A DNA stretch of 64,000 bases, from contig JARUPY010000545.1 of the NCBI GenBank assembly GCA_029817715.1, forward strand, positions 1 through 64,000, given 5' to 3'. This DNA comes from Melastoma dodecandrum (taxonomy: Eukaryota > Streptophyta > Magnoliopsida > Myrtales > Melastomataceae). Shown here piece after piece: positions 37,371-48,455 of this stretch; within the stretch, counting starts at the first letter, position 1, and each line of letters opens with the position of its first letter. The notes beneath the pieces were generated by a model. That model had not been told where the DNA came from. It did not search any database and saw nothing but the letters and a program-made list of their open reading frames with translations. The position numbers and the translations under genes are program-made.

Positions 37371-40300
37371 ATGTTTAACGGAATGATGAACCCCGATCTC
37401 CTAAGGATGGCTCAGGAGCAGATTAGCCGCATGTCGCCCGCCGAGTTCTCCAGGATTCAGCAGCAGGTTCCCATCCCCCTTGCTTTTGCTGACTGATTCA
37501 TCCGTTGTGCTTGGGTGATGAGTATGGTATTGGAGGATGGAGTCTGTAGTTTTTGGCAGATGTTGGTGATTCATGTTCGTCATCTTCTTGGGTTCGGATT
37601 TCTTATTCCTGACTGCAAAAATGACGATTTGGATGATCATGGATTTTATGTTGCGACATTTCTCTTCCCATAAGTTATGTATGGGGAGACTGGTTGATCC
37701 TTAATCTGTGTTTTATTTTTATGGCAGATGATGTCTAATCCAGAGTTGACGAGAATGGCTTCCGAAAGCATGAAGAATATGAGGCCAGAAGACTTGAAAC
37801 AGGCTGCAGAGCAGCTCAAGCACATTCGACCTGAAGGGATGGCTGAGAAAGGAGAGAAGATGACCAATGCAAGGCCTGAGGAGATTGCTTCGATACGCAC
37901 TCGTGCCGATGCTCAGATGAAGTATGAAATAAATGGGGCCGAGTTGCTCAAGAGAGAGGTAGGAGGTAACTCGTCTATTTATTAAAGGTGACATTATCTG
38001 TTATTTGACCTTCTGTTGTGGAAGTACTTTCTGTAGCTGGTTTTTGTTTGGGTATGAGATTCGAAGAGTGATATGAAGGTGTGAAATGCTGTAGTTAGAT
38101 GAAAACTTTCCATCTGTTACAGGGGAATGAACTTCACCGCCAGGGAAGGTTCAGGGATGCCTCGCAAAAATACTTGCGTGTGAGTAGTCATCCTCATTGG
38201 CTTTCTTTGCCTTGTCGTTACAACCCGGGTAAATTCTGATGAAATTTATTTCCCCCCTTTTAGGCCAAGAACAACCTGAAAGATATTCGTTCCTCTAGGG
38301 GGAAGTCCTTGATGTCGGCATGTTCCCTTAACTTAATGTCATGCTACTTGAAAACAAGTCAGTACGATGAGTGTATAAAGGAAGGCTCTGAGGTATCATC
38401 TTTATTCTCCCCCACTATAGCCTCGTTTCTCTTGCCTTTATTTTCTTTGTCTGATTATATTTACTCGAATTATTAGGTTTTGGCACATGATTCTCAGAAT
38501 GTCAAAGCACTGTACAGGAGAGGCCAAGCTTATAAGGAATTAGGTCGATTAGAGGTGAGCTATGTGCAGTTACCCTTTGAGGAGAAGACATGCCACACTT
38601 TCAGTAGTCAATGATTCCATTTTACTTATTTACCTGTCTGGGAGGTGTCTTTCTTAATTAGTCATTACTTTTCAGGATGCTGTCTCTGACTTGAGAAAGG
38701 CACATCGAGTTTCCCCTGATGATGAAGCCATTGCAGAGGTGCTTAGGTAACGACTATCTGATTTCAATCTTGAGAGAGAAATCTGAATCTTCCTTGCTTT
38801 GGTACCTAATTTGCACCAAATAAAATTGTAGCAGTTTGTCTATTTGACGACTGATGCTTGAGAACAGCTGGATAGAATTTTTGCCAACGAAACTGACATA
38901 CTTCCATGTGATTCTAAGCTCCATGATCTGTCTGATAGCCTAGCTGTTGTCTCAATTATATTGCAGGGACGCTGAAGAAAAATTGGCAAAAGGACGGTGC
39001 GTGACCAATGGTACGTTACTCCTGTTCTAACAGCATTCTTTTGCATGGAATGACTTCAAAACCTGGGTTTCAGCCTCACTAACTGAAAGATCATTGCTTT
39101 GCTAGGCATGGTGATTGAAGAAATAACTAAATACGAGGAGACTGTGTCTTCATCTGTGGAACCTGAAAATGACCCAGCAGATTTTCCAGACAAAAGAGAA
39201 CCGGCTTTCAGAAATATCTGTGGAAACCATGCAGATCGGGTCACTTCCTGCCCAACAACAAGCTCCGACTGTTTAAATGCATTAAAAGATGACCACGAAT
39301 CTATTAGGTAGTTAAAGCAATATCTATTTTTATGGGAAGTCTGACTACTCTTATCTTGTTTCAATCGGCTGCTTGGTGATTTATTAGGAAGATGACCTTT
39401 TCTTTCTCTGTGTTGTGTTCAAAACTCAAACTCTTTTGGTGTATTCCCAACAGGTCATTCCAGAACTTCATTTCTAATACTGATCCCAGCACTTTGGCGG
39501 CAATGAGTGGGGAAATGTTGGAGAGATATCTCCAGACATGGTTAAGACGGCTTCTGACATGATTGGAAAGATGTCGCCTGAGGAAATACAAAATATGATT
39601 AAATTGGCCTCATCATTTCCTAGCGAAGGGCCCTTTAGAGGTGCAACCTCCTCGAGTGACAGCACGAGTAGCTTTACTCCAGGGTCATTACCAAATATAA
39701 CACCAGAAATGCTGAAGACAGCTAGTTATATGATGGGCAAGATGTCACCCGATGACCTTCAGAGGATGTTTGAAATGGCTTCTTCTTTGAGGGAGAAAGA
39801 CTCATTTGTGGCTGGAGCTGCTTCAGGCTCTGGTCATCCAATTTCAAGCTCAGGGATGAAGTCTCGAGATACCAAGGGTGAACCGACCCTTGAAGCCAGT
39901 TCGTCTTGTCAGGACTCTTCAGATTTGGGAAACGTCCCCTCCCCATCATGGAATTCTCCAGCAGCAGGTGCTGATATGCAGGAACAGATGAGGAATCAAT
40001 TGAATGATCCAGCAATGCAGCAGGTATTCCCCGCTCTTTCACAACATCGATGCTTTCTGTATGCATCTGTTATATTTTTTGTTGTGTTTGGAACTGAAAG
40101 ACACCTCCTTCATCCCTGTTGATTTCTGTGCAGATGTTTTCTTCCATGATCAAGAATATGAGCCCCGAGATGATGGCGAACATGGGAGAACAATTTGGGT
40201 TTAAGCTTTCAAAAGAAGATGCAGCAAGGGCGCAACAGGCAATGTCATCACTCTCGCCAGAGGCCCTTGACAGGATGGTAATCCTTCTTCCTATCTCTAG

Positions 40301-40539
40301 GCTAATGTGAAACATCCATGGCATGCATCGGTATTTGTTCTGGTCAGTGTTAAGTAGGGATTAACTGCAATATGTCCATCCCATCACTGCAGATGTGCTG
40401 GGCAGACAGAATTCAGAGAGGGGCTGATACAGCGAGAAAGACGAAAAACTGGTTGCTCGGGCGACCAGGTATGATCCTGGCCACATGCATTGTCCTGCTG
40501 GCGGTAATCCTTCACCGGTTGGGCTACATTGGTAACTAG
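37371..40539 (+). CDS. OEP61: Outer envelope protein 61 / TPR7-like chaperone receptor (one frameshift)
   Basis: A tail-anchored TPR protein of chloroplast outer envelope and ER that docks Hsp70-bound precursors. Eleven exons with GT-AG introns: 37371-37466, 37728-37958, 38123-38179, 38264-38392, 38477-38554, 38676-38746, 38967-39010, 39106-39307, 39454-40023, 40134-40277 and 40393-40539. The N-terminus is [24 protein letters not shown] clamp spans exons 3-6 ([10 protein letters not shown] to KAHRVSPDD). MSPEEIQ/MSPDDLQ repeats follow, and a hydrophobic anchor [19 protein letters not shown] sits at the end. In exon 9 the frame breaks: the G run 39509-39512 appears one G short, so the frame stops at about 39561, while the downstream frame continues correctly from [12 protein letters not shown]. 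Either a consensus error in the run or a truncating mutation. Confidence 0.88.
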
Positions 40540-40859
40540 CCGGCAGCATAGCCTACATGTCCGCCACTGACTAACTTGAAGCGAGGAAGAGGAAGCAAAG
40601 CATCTTCAGATTGACCTAGAATGTGGGTTGATGCTTCTGGCGAAAGCAATATTTGGCCTCTTCAGTGTTATTTATTTGTCTCTGAGAAATTTTGACTTAC
40701 GGAATGATTGCAAATTCCGCTAGAAGGTCGGAGCAAATGTCCAATGAAAGGGGCAATCAGGCTTGGAGAAGTTGACAATTCGTTTTATGAAGTCATTACG
40801 ATTGTACAGGACGTTTTTATTTTACACGGTAGTTAATTTTATTTTACACGGTAGTTTCT
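40540..40859 (+). other. OEP61 3' UTR and host/virus junction with a 20-bp direct repeat
   Basis: Host-like 3' flank up to about 40812. Then ttttattttacacggtagtt occurs twice (40815-40834 and 40837-40856), separated by two A. The viral leader-like sequence begins just after. The duplication is at the probable insertion edge; no second copy was seen at the far side of the virus. Confidence 0.55.
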
Positions 40860-40929
40860 TCATTTCTTTTGAGGGGAGAGAGATCTAGACTAGGAACCCT
40901 ACCTGGAAAAGCACCTAGCCCTCACCACC

Positions 40930-43900
40930 ATGGAAGACACTACCCAGATTAGCCCAGCAGTGATGAATGCTCCCATCACATTAGACTGTAGCCCCTCCAT
41001 CCGCAAATCTACTTCTGACAGACTAGGAGGACTATATGAAATCGGCTATAAGGAAAATTGGAAAGAAACCTCTCTTCCTCTCCTTAACCCCTATGCTGCT
41101 TTCAATAAACCTTCTTTAAATCCCATTAGAAGGATCAGAACACTAATTCAACAACCAACCTCCAGAGTCTTGGAATACATTCAAACCAGCAAGTTCAGCC
41201 AGCATCCGATTTGGGCAACACATAGAGAACAGTTTGTCTCTTTGCAATTGCCAGCAGAATTCCCTGCAGAATGGATAAAAGCTGGTTATTCGCATCTCCA
41301 CTTTGGTGCCATTAGACTTGCACTAACATATCATGGCAGGAAAGGACTTCCAGTTACAGCAAGGATGGCTCTACTGGACACCAGATATGTGGACTACCAG
41401 CATGCTTGTATTGGCACAATCGAGACAACACTGAATGCAGGAACTGTTTTTGTAACGCTGTATCCAAATTTCTGCATGTCTCTACAGGACCCAAACATCC
41501 TTAAAGCCCTTCAGGTTCAGATTCAGATTGCTGGACCACCACAAGATATCAACTCCATAGAAGCAACCATGCATTATCAGATGGCATACAGGGTGCAGAA
41601 CCATGCACTAGATTTGAATGTAGCTGATAACAATGGTGAGGCTTTGTTTATTCAGGCTGACTACCATAACTCACAGGCTCCTACATGCTTGCATGTCCCT
41701 AGGCAGATCGGCAGAGAAGAACTGCTGAAACTATTGCCGGAAAAATGGATTACCAATTATGAGAGGACCCAACAGCATGTCAAGCCAATTCAATCCTCTG
41801 AGCCAAAATTCATTAAGGAAAAAGATGGGACAGTGACTATCAAGTTTGATAGAACACATGAGAAGGATGCTCCTACCCCTTCGATCTTTCCCACCATGTT
41901 TATGATCAAGCCTTTCCCCAGAAAAGGAAAGCCTGACTCCCTTAATCGTATCATCCATTCTTTTGATGAACAGGGAAATGAGACATATTTCTTCAAGGAT
42001 CCAGAAACAAACCACTGCTTTTGGGATGTCTGCACCTCAGAGACTTGTGGATGCAAGTATGACCATATCCCAAGTGATGATGAAGGAACCAGAAGAAAGA
42101 AAAGGTTAGGACATAGAAATCTTCCTGACTCTGACTCTGACAGTGATAATGATAAGGATGATCAGCCCCATCAGGATGATGAAGCAGGAGCTGCCCCACA
42201 AGTTACCACAAAAACCTCCGCAGGGGATTATGGTGAATGGCAATTCCTGATAGACCAGGCCCAAAGGCGTAGGCCTAAGAAACAGCCCTCTAAGGTATTA
42301 CCTTGTTATAAGAATATTCTTAGATGGCAAAAGAAAAACCCTTCCTCACAGGTATTTCCAGTCCAAGAGCCCAAACCAATTACTAGTTGTGCTCAAGAAG
42401 CCATGCAGCCCATATCCATCCATACTCCTCCAGAAATTATGATGATGGGTAGGCCGGGAGAATTGAATTTTCCCCCACAAAATGAGCAAACTATTGATGG
42501 TATTAAGTACTGTTCCAAGATTCCTATCCCTACAGGTGTGGATGCACAAGGGAACCCACTGAAAAATAGTATTACAGAAAACGTCCTTAACTGGCAGAGC
42601 CAGAATGCCTTGGCTCAAAATGCAGGGTTAAATACTATTTGCAGGAAAATAGACACAGTACAGGAACTCTTGACAGGAACAGAGACAAGACTTAGCGCAA
42701 AAATGGACGCTCAGCATGATAAAAACCAGGAGATGCTTCGGTCACTCCAGAAAAGGTTAGATGACTTTGAAAAAAGAAAATATCCCTCTTATTTCAGGGC
42801 AGACCCAGATGCTGAGATCGCTAAGCTTAAAAGGCAAATCCAACTTATTGAAGATAAGCAGGTAGACCTAAACAAACGACCAGAAGCCTCTAGCTTATTA
42901 AATTTTGGAAAACCTCGGATTATTCCTCAAAGCTTTGGTTTAAGTACAGAACCTAAACCTTTTGATATTCTAGATTTTGGAAATAGAGCCTCTTCTATGC
43001 AGATTACAACCAGTCCTCACCCCCTTTTTGGACAAATTGGGAAAAAAGATCCTGCAGAAATAAGAGAGGTCATCCGAGAACAACAACGGAAATCCAGAAA
43101 AAGAGAAGACATCCGAGAAGGAAAAAAGAAAGCAGAAAGCTCCAAACCAGCCGAGCGACACAGATCCCCTAGTTCAGAAACGCAGTCCAGCCCCAGTCCT
43201 CAGACACAACAATTAATGATCAAAGGACACAGGGAATCCATGGATCCACTAGATTGTCCCACCAGGAAATGGGTAACATTGACCACTCATCAATCCTTAC
43301 CCACCTCCTCTGATAATAGTGTTTCTGACGGATATTATGATAATCATGATCCAATTGGGAGTTATTTTGCACAATCTCCACCATTCATACCTTCCCAAAT
43401 CTTGATGACAAATAGGTATGAAAGTCCAAATGAATTGGACAGTTCACAGTCTGACAATTCCCAAACAGAAACATGGTCAGACTCTTCAGCCTCTGAGGAT
43501 ACATCCTCAGCATCACAAGAGGTATCTAATATTACATCAGATTCAGAATTACCTCATGTATTTATGGCTGACAGAGAAGAGACAGAACCTAGCAATTATA
43601 GGCAGGAAGATGACCAGTCAGATGAATCAATGGGAACCCCAGCACAAAGGAGAACGGATGGAATCAGTGGAATAAAGTTCACATTTGATGACATTCCCCG
43701 AAAAAAGTGGCCCCAGCGCATACAAGATTTTTATGCGTGGTGTTTACACAAAAGGGTAACCGTGTTTAACACTTCTGATATCCTCACGGAATTGACTTCC
43801 AGTTTTACAGGCACATTACAAGTATGGTGGAATTTGTTCTCAGAACAAGACCAGATCCAAATGGTAAACATGCAGTTACCAGAGTTCATGAACAACCTCC

Positions 43901-46900
43901 ACATACACCTTATTGGAAACCCCCATGACCTTTTAGAAGAAAAAAGGACAGAATTCTTCCAGCGTAAGTGTTGTTCTTACAAGGTACAAGACTTAGACAA
44001 ACATTTTCAGCGGATGTTGCATCTATTTCTCCATTTAGGCGGTAGCAATACATTGAAGCCAGTTTTCTTATCCTCCATAGAATCACCCATTTCTGCTATG
44101 GTAGAAAAAAGTCTTGCTAGTAAGAATACTAGAATTGCTGATATAACAGTTGGACAAATACAGCAAGAGATTCTGTTAGGGGTCAATGAACTGTGCCAAA
44201 GGAAAGAAATCATACAAGGATTTCTGAATCAAGACAAACGTCTGGACCAGGTTTGTAGAACCAAGAAAAACAGGTATAAGATTAAGTGCACCCCTAGAGA
44301 CTTGTGTTCTTGTGCTCCAGGTATCAAACCACACAAAGCAAGATTCCACAAGAAGGACTCTTCCAAGGAAAAGAAGTCTCCAAGGAAATTACGTAGATTT
44401 CCAAGAAAGTGGAAGAAGTTTTTAAGGCTCAGAAAAAGAGGAGGATCACAATCCCAAAGGAAGTCAACCAGATGTTACATCTGTAACAAACCAGGACACT
44501 TTGCCAGGAAATGCCCTAAAAGACAGAGTGGGCTAATTGCACAAATAGAAGAGTGCACCCAAACATCCCTCCGTCATGATGATCTTGAATCTATTTTCTC
44601 TTTAGATGACTACCAAACTATAGGGACTGTTTGTTGTCTTGAAGGTTATTCTACTGGATCTGACACAGAATCATCAGCAGTTAAGCATCATGGGATATAC
44701 ACCATCCGTGTCCACCCAGAACCAGTAGAAGACAGGCGGGAAATTCCGACTCTCCCATCTAGGCCGGTGCCTTCAGAAGAATCCAACAATGGTACCATTA
44801 TCATCACAAGAAGTTCTGATGAAGACGAACCCCCAAAGCTAGCTCCCAACAAGCATGTTTCACTCATAGCTGCCTCCCATGTGGCACCTCACATCAAGGT
44901 CCAGGTATATTTTTCTAAATACCAAAGACCAATCACAGCTATTGCCTTCATAGATACAGGAGCAGCAGAGAGCATGATAAACCCGGCACTCGTACCACCA
45001 GAGTTCTTAGTGCCCTACAGAAAGGCGTTTGTTTCAGCATCAAGTGATTTGTTCCATACTACCCATAAAACTAAGGACTTGAAAATACTGCTTTTTCATA
45101 ATTGCACTATTAAGTCCTCACTATACGTAACTGACCTCCCTGGCAGGGATATAGTTTTGGGATGGAACATATTACAGAAATTACCCGAGCTAATGATCCT
45201 ATCTACTGGCATCAAGTATCATAGGAACTTCAAGCCATATACTACACTGACTCGAATGTTTTCCATTGAGCCTGCAGAAAGGATGAAACAATTGTTTAGC
45301 TCGTCCTTTGCAGAGAACCATGAAGAATTTCTGCAGAAATGCCCACATCCATTATGGAAAAATCCCAAGTTCTTTGTCAGACTACCATTTAAGCAAAATG
45401 AAGATATTAATCCCACAAAGGCAAGCCACTCAGGTATGAATCCTGATGATACTAAAGCAGCACGAGACGAATGTGCCTCTTTGTTACAACAGGGATTAAT
45501 TGAGCAGTCAAATTCTCAATGGGCATGTGAAGCGTTTTATGTAAACAAACGATCAGAGCAGATCAGGGGTAAACGAAGGTTAGTTGTAAACTACCAACCT
45601 TTAAATCATTTCTTGCAAGATGATAAATTTCCTCTGCCAAGAAGAACAGTTTTATTCTCATCCTTGGCCAAAGCTAAAATATTTTCAAAGTTTGATCTCA
45701 AGAGTGGCTTTTGGCAACTTGGCATACATCCTGATGAAAGATGGAAAACGGGATTTTGCATCCCAAATGGACATTACCAATGGACGGTATTACCTTTCGG
45801 ACTTAAGACTGCCCCATCTATCTTTCAGAATGTCATGATTAACATTTTTGGACCCATACTAGACTCTGCCCTGATATATATTGATGACATATTACTATTC
45901 AGTCCAGACAGGCCTTCACATGAAAAACTCTTAGAAAAATTTGCAGGCCTTGTGAAAGAATATGGAATAATGCTCTCAGAAAAGAAAATGAAACTGTTCG
46001 AACAATCAGTAGAATTCTTGGGAATGAGACTTGCAAATGGACAATATCATCCAGGACCTCATATAGCCCAAGAGCTATTAAAATTCCCAGACTCGGACCT
46101 CACCAAAAAACAGGTCCAACAGTTTTTAGGAATTGTTAACTATCTGAGAGACTTTGTACCCAACATTAGCAGGTATACTAGTCCACTGGAAGCCCAGCTC
46201 AAGAAAGGCTCACAACCATGGGGATCAGCCCAAACAGAGGCAGCTAAGTATCTCAAAACCCATTTACAGATACTTCCTCCTTTGCAGATTCCCTCAGACG
46301 GAATTAGGATCCTCCAAACAGATGCTAGTGATCAGTTTTGGGCCGCAATCCTTTTAGAAGAAAAGGAGGGAAAAAGGCACATTTGTGCATATAAATCTGG
46401 CAGATTTAACCAGGCTGAGCAGCACTATCACTCAACCATGAAAGAAATCTTGGCCGTCAAATATGGAATCAAAAAATTTGAATTCCATCTAATTGGCCAC
46501 CATTTTATTATTGAGAGTGACATGTCTTCTTTCTCATCCATGATCAAGTTTACACAAAAGAAGATCCCCAATGCACAGTTGCTCAGACTTTCAGAATGGT
46601 TTTCCCAGTATACCTTCACTGTCAAGCATATCAAAGGCAAGAACAATATTGTTGCTGATTTTTTGTCCAGACCTTTTGATATTGCTAACCCAGCACTCCA
46701 AGAGATTCCAAGCCTACAGGCAATGATACGGACGTACGTCCCGCATCCAATGGACACAAGAAGGAATCTTCCCCCGGAGATAATTTACTATGGCAACAAG
46801 GAACATGTAGAAGCAGCTCTTGCTAATTCCATGCCCATGGCACAAAAGTACCTAGAAAGGATTTTCAGTAAGTATGGGCAAATGATGTTTCAATCACAAG

Positions 46901-47664
46901 GACTGCATCCTTGTTACCCATTCCTGAAGGCCATCCCAATAGAACCAATGAGTGTTTTTCCCGAAGAATTAAAATGGTTCTTTTGGTACTTACTTCACAA
47001 GTACACCATGGCCCTTGAATTTCCTACTGAAGAACTTCTCAAGTATTTGGACACACTTGGAGATCTCCAAAATTTTTCACCACACAGGAAACCTCATTCT
47101 CATCTAGCAGAAGTTCTATCTTGGTTTGCTCCATTAAGCCAGTGGAAGACATGGATAGAAATCCACCAGGACAAATACTTCAAGTATGGAGAACTAACCC
47201 CATATTCAGTTTATCTTTTTCGCAGGTTTTGGTACTTTGATGAAAGGTTACAAGCAATGGCAGCCATCAACACCTCAGACGAATTCTCCAGCTTCCCATT
47301 TTCTCTAGTTCATGAGAACCCACTGCACTCTGATAGAGAAATGGCCATCACCAACAATGAATTTCTAAAGATCAAGCTATGTCAAGAAAATGGATTTCCA
47401 TACCTAGACCCAGATCTAGTCCTCCAGCACCAGATTCAGTACATGGACCCTCACCATGTACACATCCTACAGTGCGCACTCCAACAGCACCAAGACGATG
47501 GCATGAATTGGGAAGACATAGCCCAAGGCCTTTTGGAAAAGGTGGACCTCGGCCCAAGTTCATTCAGCCCAAATCCAGAAGCTTCACAGGCAGGACCCTC
47601 ATCCACTCACAAGAGGAATCCAGCGCACCCACCTGACAACCGGGGAAAGCGACCTAAAGAGTAG
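40930..47664 (+). CDS. Pararetrovirus polyprotein: MP-CP-PR-RT-RNase H, 2,244 aa
   Basis: One uninterrupted frame, start in a CACCACCATGG context. Domain order by residue: 30K-type movement protein about 95-250 (VTARMALLDTRYVDYQHA region); an acidic Asp/Ser stretch about 390-430; a predicted coiled coil about 575-655, suggestive of a virion-associated function; a coat protein core about 915-1120; a Lys/Arg-rich stretch; a CCHC knuckle C1182-C1185-H1190-C1195; aspartic protease D1342-T-G; reverse transcriptase YIDD 1650-1653; RNase H D1798, E1839, D1864 and a later DFLSRP. All catalytic residues are present. About 320 residues follow RNase H without a recognised domain. The single-ORF organisation is like petuviruses (inference; genus unproven). 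No stop or frameshift, so the copy is young or well preserved. Confidence 0.93.
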   Translation: MEDTTQISPAVMNAPITLDCSPSIRKSTSDRLGGLYEIGYKENWKETSLPLLNPYAAFNKPSLNPIRRIRTLIQQPTSRVLEYIQTSKFSQHPIWATHREQFVSLQLPAEFPAEWIKAGYSHLHFGAIRLALTYHGRKGLPVTARMALLDTRYVDYQHACIGTIETTLNAGTVFVTLYPNFCMSLQDPNILKALQVQIQIAGPPQDINSIEATMHYQMAYRVQNHALDLNVADNNGEALFIQADYHNSQAPTCLHVPRQIGREELLKLLPEKWITNYERTQQHVKPIQSSEPKFIKEKDGTVTIKFDRTHEKDAPTPSIFPTMFMIKPFPRKGKPDSLNRIIHSFDEQGNETYFFKDPETNHCFWDVCTSETCGCKYDHIPSDDEGTRRKKRLGHRNLPDSDSDSDNDKDDQPHQDDEAGAAPQVTTKTSAGDYGEWQFLIDQAQRRRPKKQPSKVLPCYKNILRWQKKNPSSQVFPVQEPKPITSCAQEAMQPISIHTPPEIMMMGRPGELNFPPQNEQTIDGIKYCSKIPIPTGVDAQGNPLKNSITENVLNWQSQNALAQNAGLNTICRKIDTVQELLTGTETRLSAKMDAQHDKNQEMLRSLQKRLDDFEKRKYPSYFRADPDAEIAKLKRQIQLIEDKQVDLNKRPEASSLLNFGKPRIIPQSFGLSTEPKPFDILDFGNRASSMQITTSPHPLFGQIGKKDPAEIREVIREQQRKSRKREDIREGKKKAESSKPAERHRSPSSETQSSPSPQTQQLMIKGHRESMDPLDCPTRKWVTLTTHQSLPTSSDNSVSDGYYDNHDPIGSYFAQSPPFIPSQILMTNRYESPNELDSSQSDNSQTETWSDSSASEDTSSASQEVSNITSDSELPHVFMADREETEPSNYRQEDDQSDESMGTPAQRRTDGISGIKFTFDDIPRKKWPQRIQDFYAWCLHKRVTVFNTSDILTELTSSFTGTLQVWWNLFSEQDQIQMVNMQLPEFMNNLHIHLIGNPHDLLEEKRTEFFQRKCCSYKVQDLDKHFQRMLHLFLHLGGSNTLKPVFLSSIESPISAMVEKSLASKNTRIADITVGQIQQEILLGVNELCQRKEIIQGFLNQDKRLDQVCRTKKNRYKIKCTPRDLCSCAPGIKPHKARFHKKDSSKEKKSPRKLRRFPRKWKKFLRLRKRGGSQSQRKSTRCYICNKPGHFARKCPKRQSGLIAQIEECTQTSLRHDDLESIFSLDDYQTIGTVCCLEGYSTGSDTESSAVKHHGIYTIRVHPEPVEDRREIPTLPSRPVPSEESNNGTIIITRSSDEDEPPKLAPNKHVSLIAASHVAPHIKVQVYFSKYQRPITAIAFIDTGAAESMINPALVPPEFLVPYRKAFVSASSDLFHTTHKTKDLKILLFHNCTIKSSLYVTDLPGRDIVLGWNILQKLPELMILSTGIKYHRNFKPYTTLTRMFSIEPAERMKQLFSSSFAENHEEFLQKCPHPLWKNPKFFVRLPFKQNEDINPTKASHSGMNPDDTKAARDECASLLQQGLIEQSNSQWACEAFYVNKRSEQIRGKRRLVVNYQPLNHFLQDDKFPLPRRTVLFSSLAKAKIFSKFDLKSGFWQLGIHPDERWKTGFCIPNGHYQWTVLPFGLKTAPSIFQNVMINIFGPILDSALIYIDDILLFSPDRPSHEKLLEKFAGLVKEYGIMLSEKKMKLFEQSVEFLGMRLANGQYHPGPHIAQELLKFPDSDLTKKQVQQFLGIVNYLRDFVPNISRYTSPLEAQLKKGSQPWGSAQTEAAKYLKTHLQILPPLQIPSDGIRILQTDASDQFWAAILLEEKEGKRHICAYKSGRFNQAEQHYHSTMKEILAVKYGIKKFEFHLIGHHFIIESDMSSFSSMIKFTQKKIPNAQLLRLSEWFSQYTFTVKHIKGKNNIVADFLSRPFDIANPALQEIPSLQAMIRTYVPHPMDTRRNLPPEIIYYGNKEHVEAALANSMPMAQKYLERIFSKYGQMMFQSQGLHPCYPFLKAIPIEPMSVFPEELKWFFWYLLHKYTMALEFPTEELLKYLDTLGDLQNFSPHRKPHSHLAEVLSWFAPLSQWKTWIEIHQDKYFKYGELTPYSVYLFRRFWYFDERLQAMAAINTSDEFSSFPFSLVHENPLHSDREMAITNNEFLKIKLCQENGFPYLDPDLVLQHQIQYMDPHHVHILQCALQQHQDDGMNWEDIAQGLLEKVDLGPSSFSPNPEASQAGPSSTHKRNPAHPPDNRGKRPKE

Positions 47665-47880
47665 CCGCCCACGAGAAGATAAGAAGATGCCTTAGCGATA
47701 AGGTCGGCACCTGCAGCCAAACAACTTTTGCAAAAGGCTGCAAGATTCCTCCACTAGTTTAGCTTTACTTAAAGTTTTAGCTTTACTTTATGTCAAGTTC
47801 TACTATTGTGAAATAGTCACACCCCACCGAGGGACTTGTATAAATGGCCACTCCCACACAAGGAGCAAGGCAGAGCAATT
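47665..47880 (+). promoter_or_regulatory. Pararetrovirus-like promoter after the polyprotein
   Basis: In caulimovirids the pregenomic RNA promoter lies downstream of the RT frame. Here a TATA box (tataaat, 47839-47845) sits 175 bases after the stop, with a likely start near 47870 in a caaggagcaaggcagagc context. Upstream are two gctttact repeats (47762, 47781) and the palindromic-looking ttttgcaaaaggctgcaa around 47730. Activity is inferred from position only. Confidence 0.65.
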
Positions 47881-48000
47881 TAAAAAAAAAAGTTGGTGGA
47901 AAAATCACGTGACAGCCTTTAAATAGTGGAGAAGAAGAGATAAAACGAGGGAGAAGGAAAATATAACACAATAAAATCAAGTAGAAAGAAAGGAGAGGAA

Positions 48001-48455
48001 AAACATATTAAAGAATAACACGTTAAAGATGGTGGACTTAAGAAAAGTTGAAAAAAATGGGCCTTTTCTAGGTAAAACATTAAAAGTTAGTTTTGTTATA
48101 TATTTTTGTCGCTAACTTTCATCTTTATATTAACTTTTGTTAATAATTTAATAGTAACAACTCTAAATAAATAGTTTTTATTTATCAACTAAAAAAAATT
48201 AAAAAATGATTGAAACCTTTGTGTAATTTTAAAATCAATGAAGGCGATAATAAGATTAAAAAACACGATAATTGTATTAAGATCTTGTTTAGCTTTTACA
48301 TGATTAAATTAAAGATTTGACCCAATCAATATAAAAATAATAGTTTGTGATAAAATTATACAATAAAATTAATATTAAAAATGACCCAAAGTTGAAACAA
48401 TAAACACATCTTATTTTTAACTTTTACCAAACAAGTTTTTCATTGTTTTTAACCA
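48001..48455. other. AT-rich intergenic, no gene
   Basis: AT-rich with no ORF. A stretch around 48165-48200 (aaatagtttttatttatc-actaaaaaa) recurs at about 58218-58250, hinting at a shared repeat. Confidence 0.4.

Larger units (their letters stand above)
40860..48000 (+). mobile_element. Endogenous pararetrovirus (Caulimoviridae), one partial genome unit
   Basis: A single ORF with all caulimovirid domains is followed by a promoter-like region and a poly(A)-signal-like AATAAA at 47971. Upstream of the ORF only about 70 bases look viral. No Met-tRNA primer site or long structured leader is visible, so the unit appears to lack the leader and any terminal redundancy. There are no LTRs, as expected for this family. 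Limits are approximate. Confidence 0.88.

Noticed and set aside
41731..42056. Minus-strand ORFs within the viral polyprotein
   Set aside because: They are shadows of the plus-strand coding frame with no domain.
47665..48060. Search for LTRs flanking the pararetrovirus
   Set aside because: No repeat of the 3' region occurs before 40930; the family replicates without LTRs.
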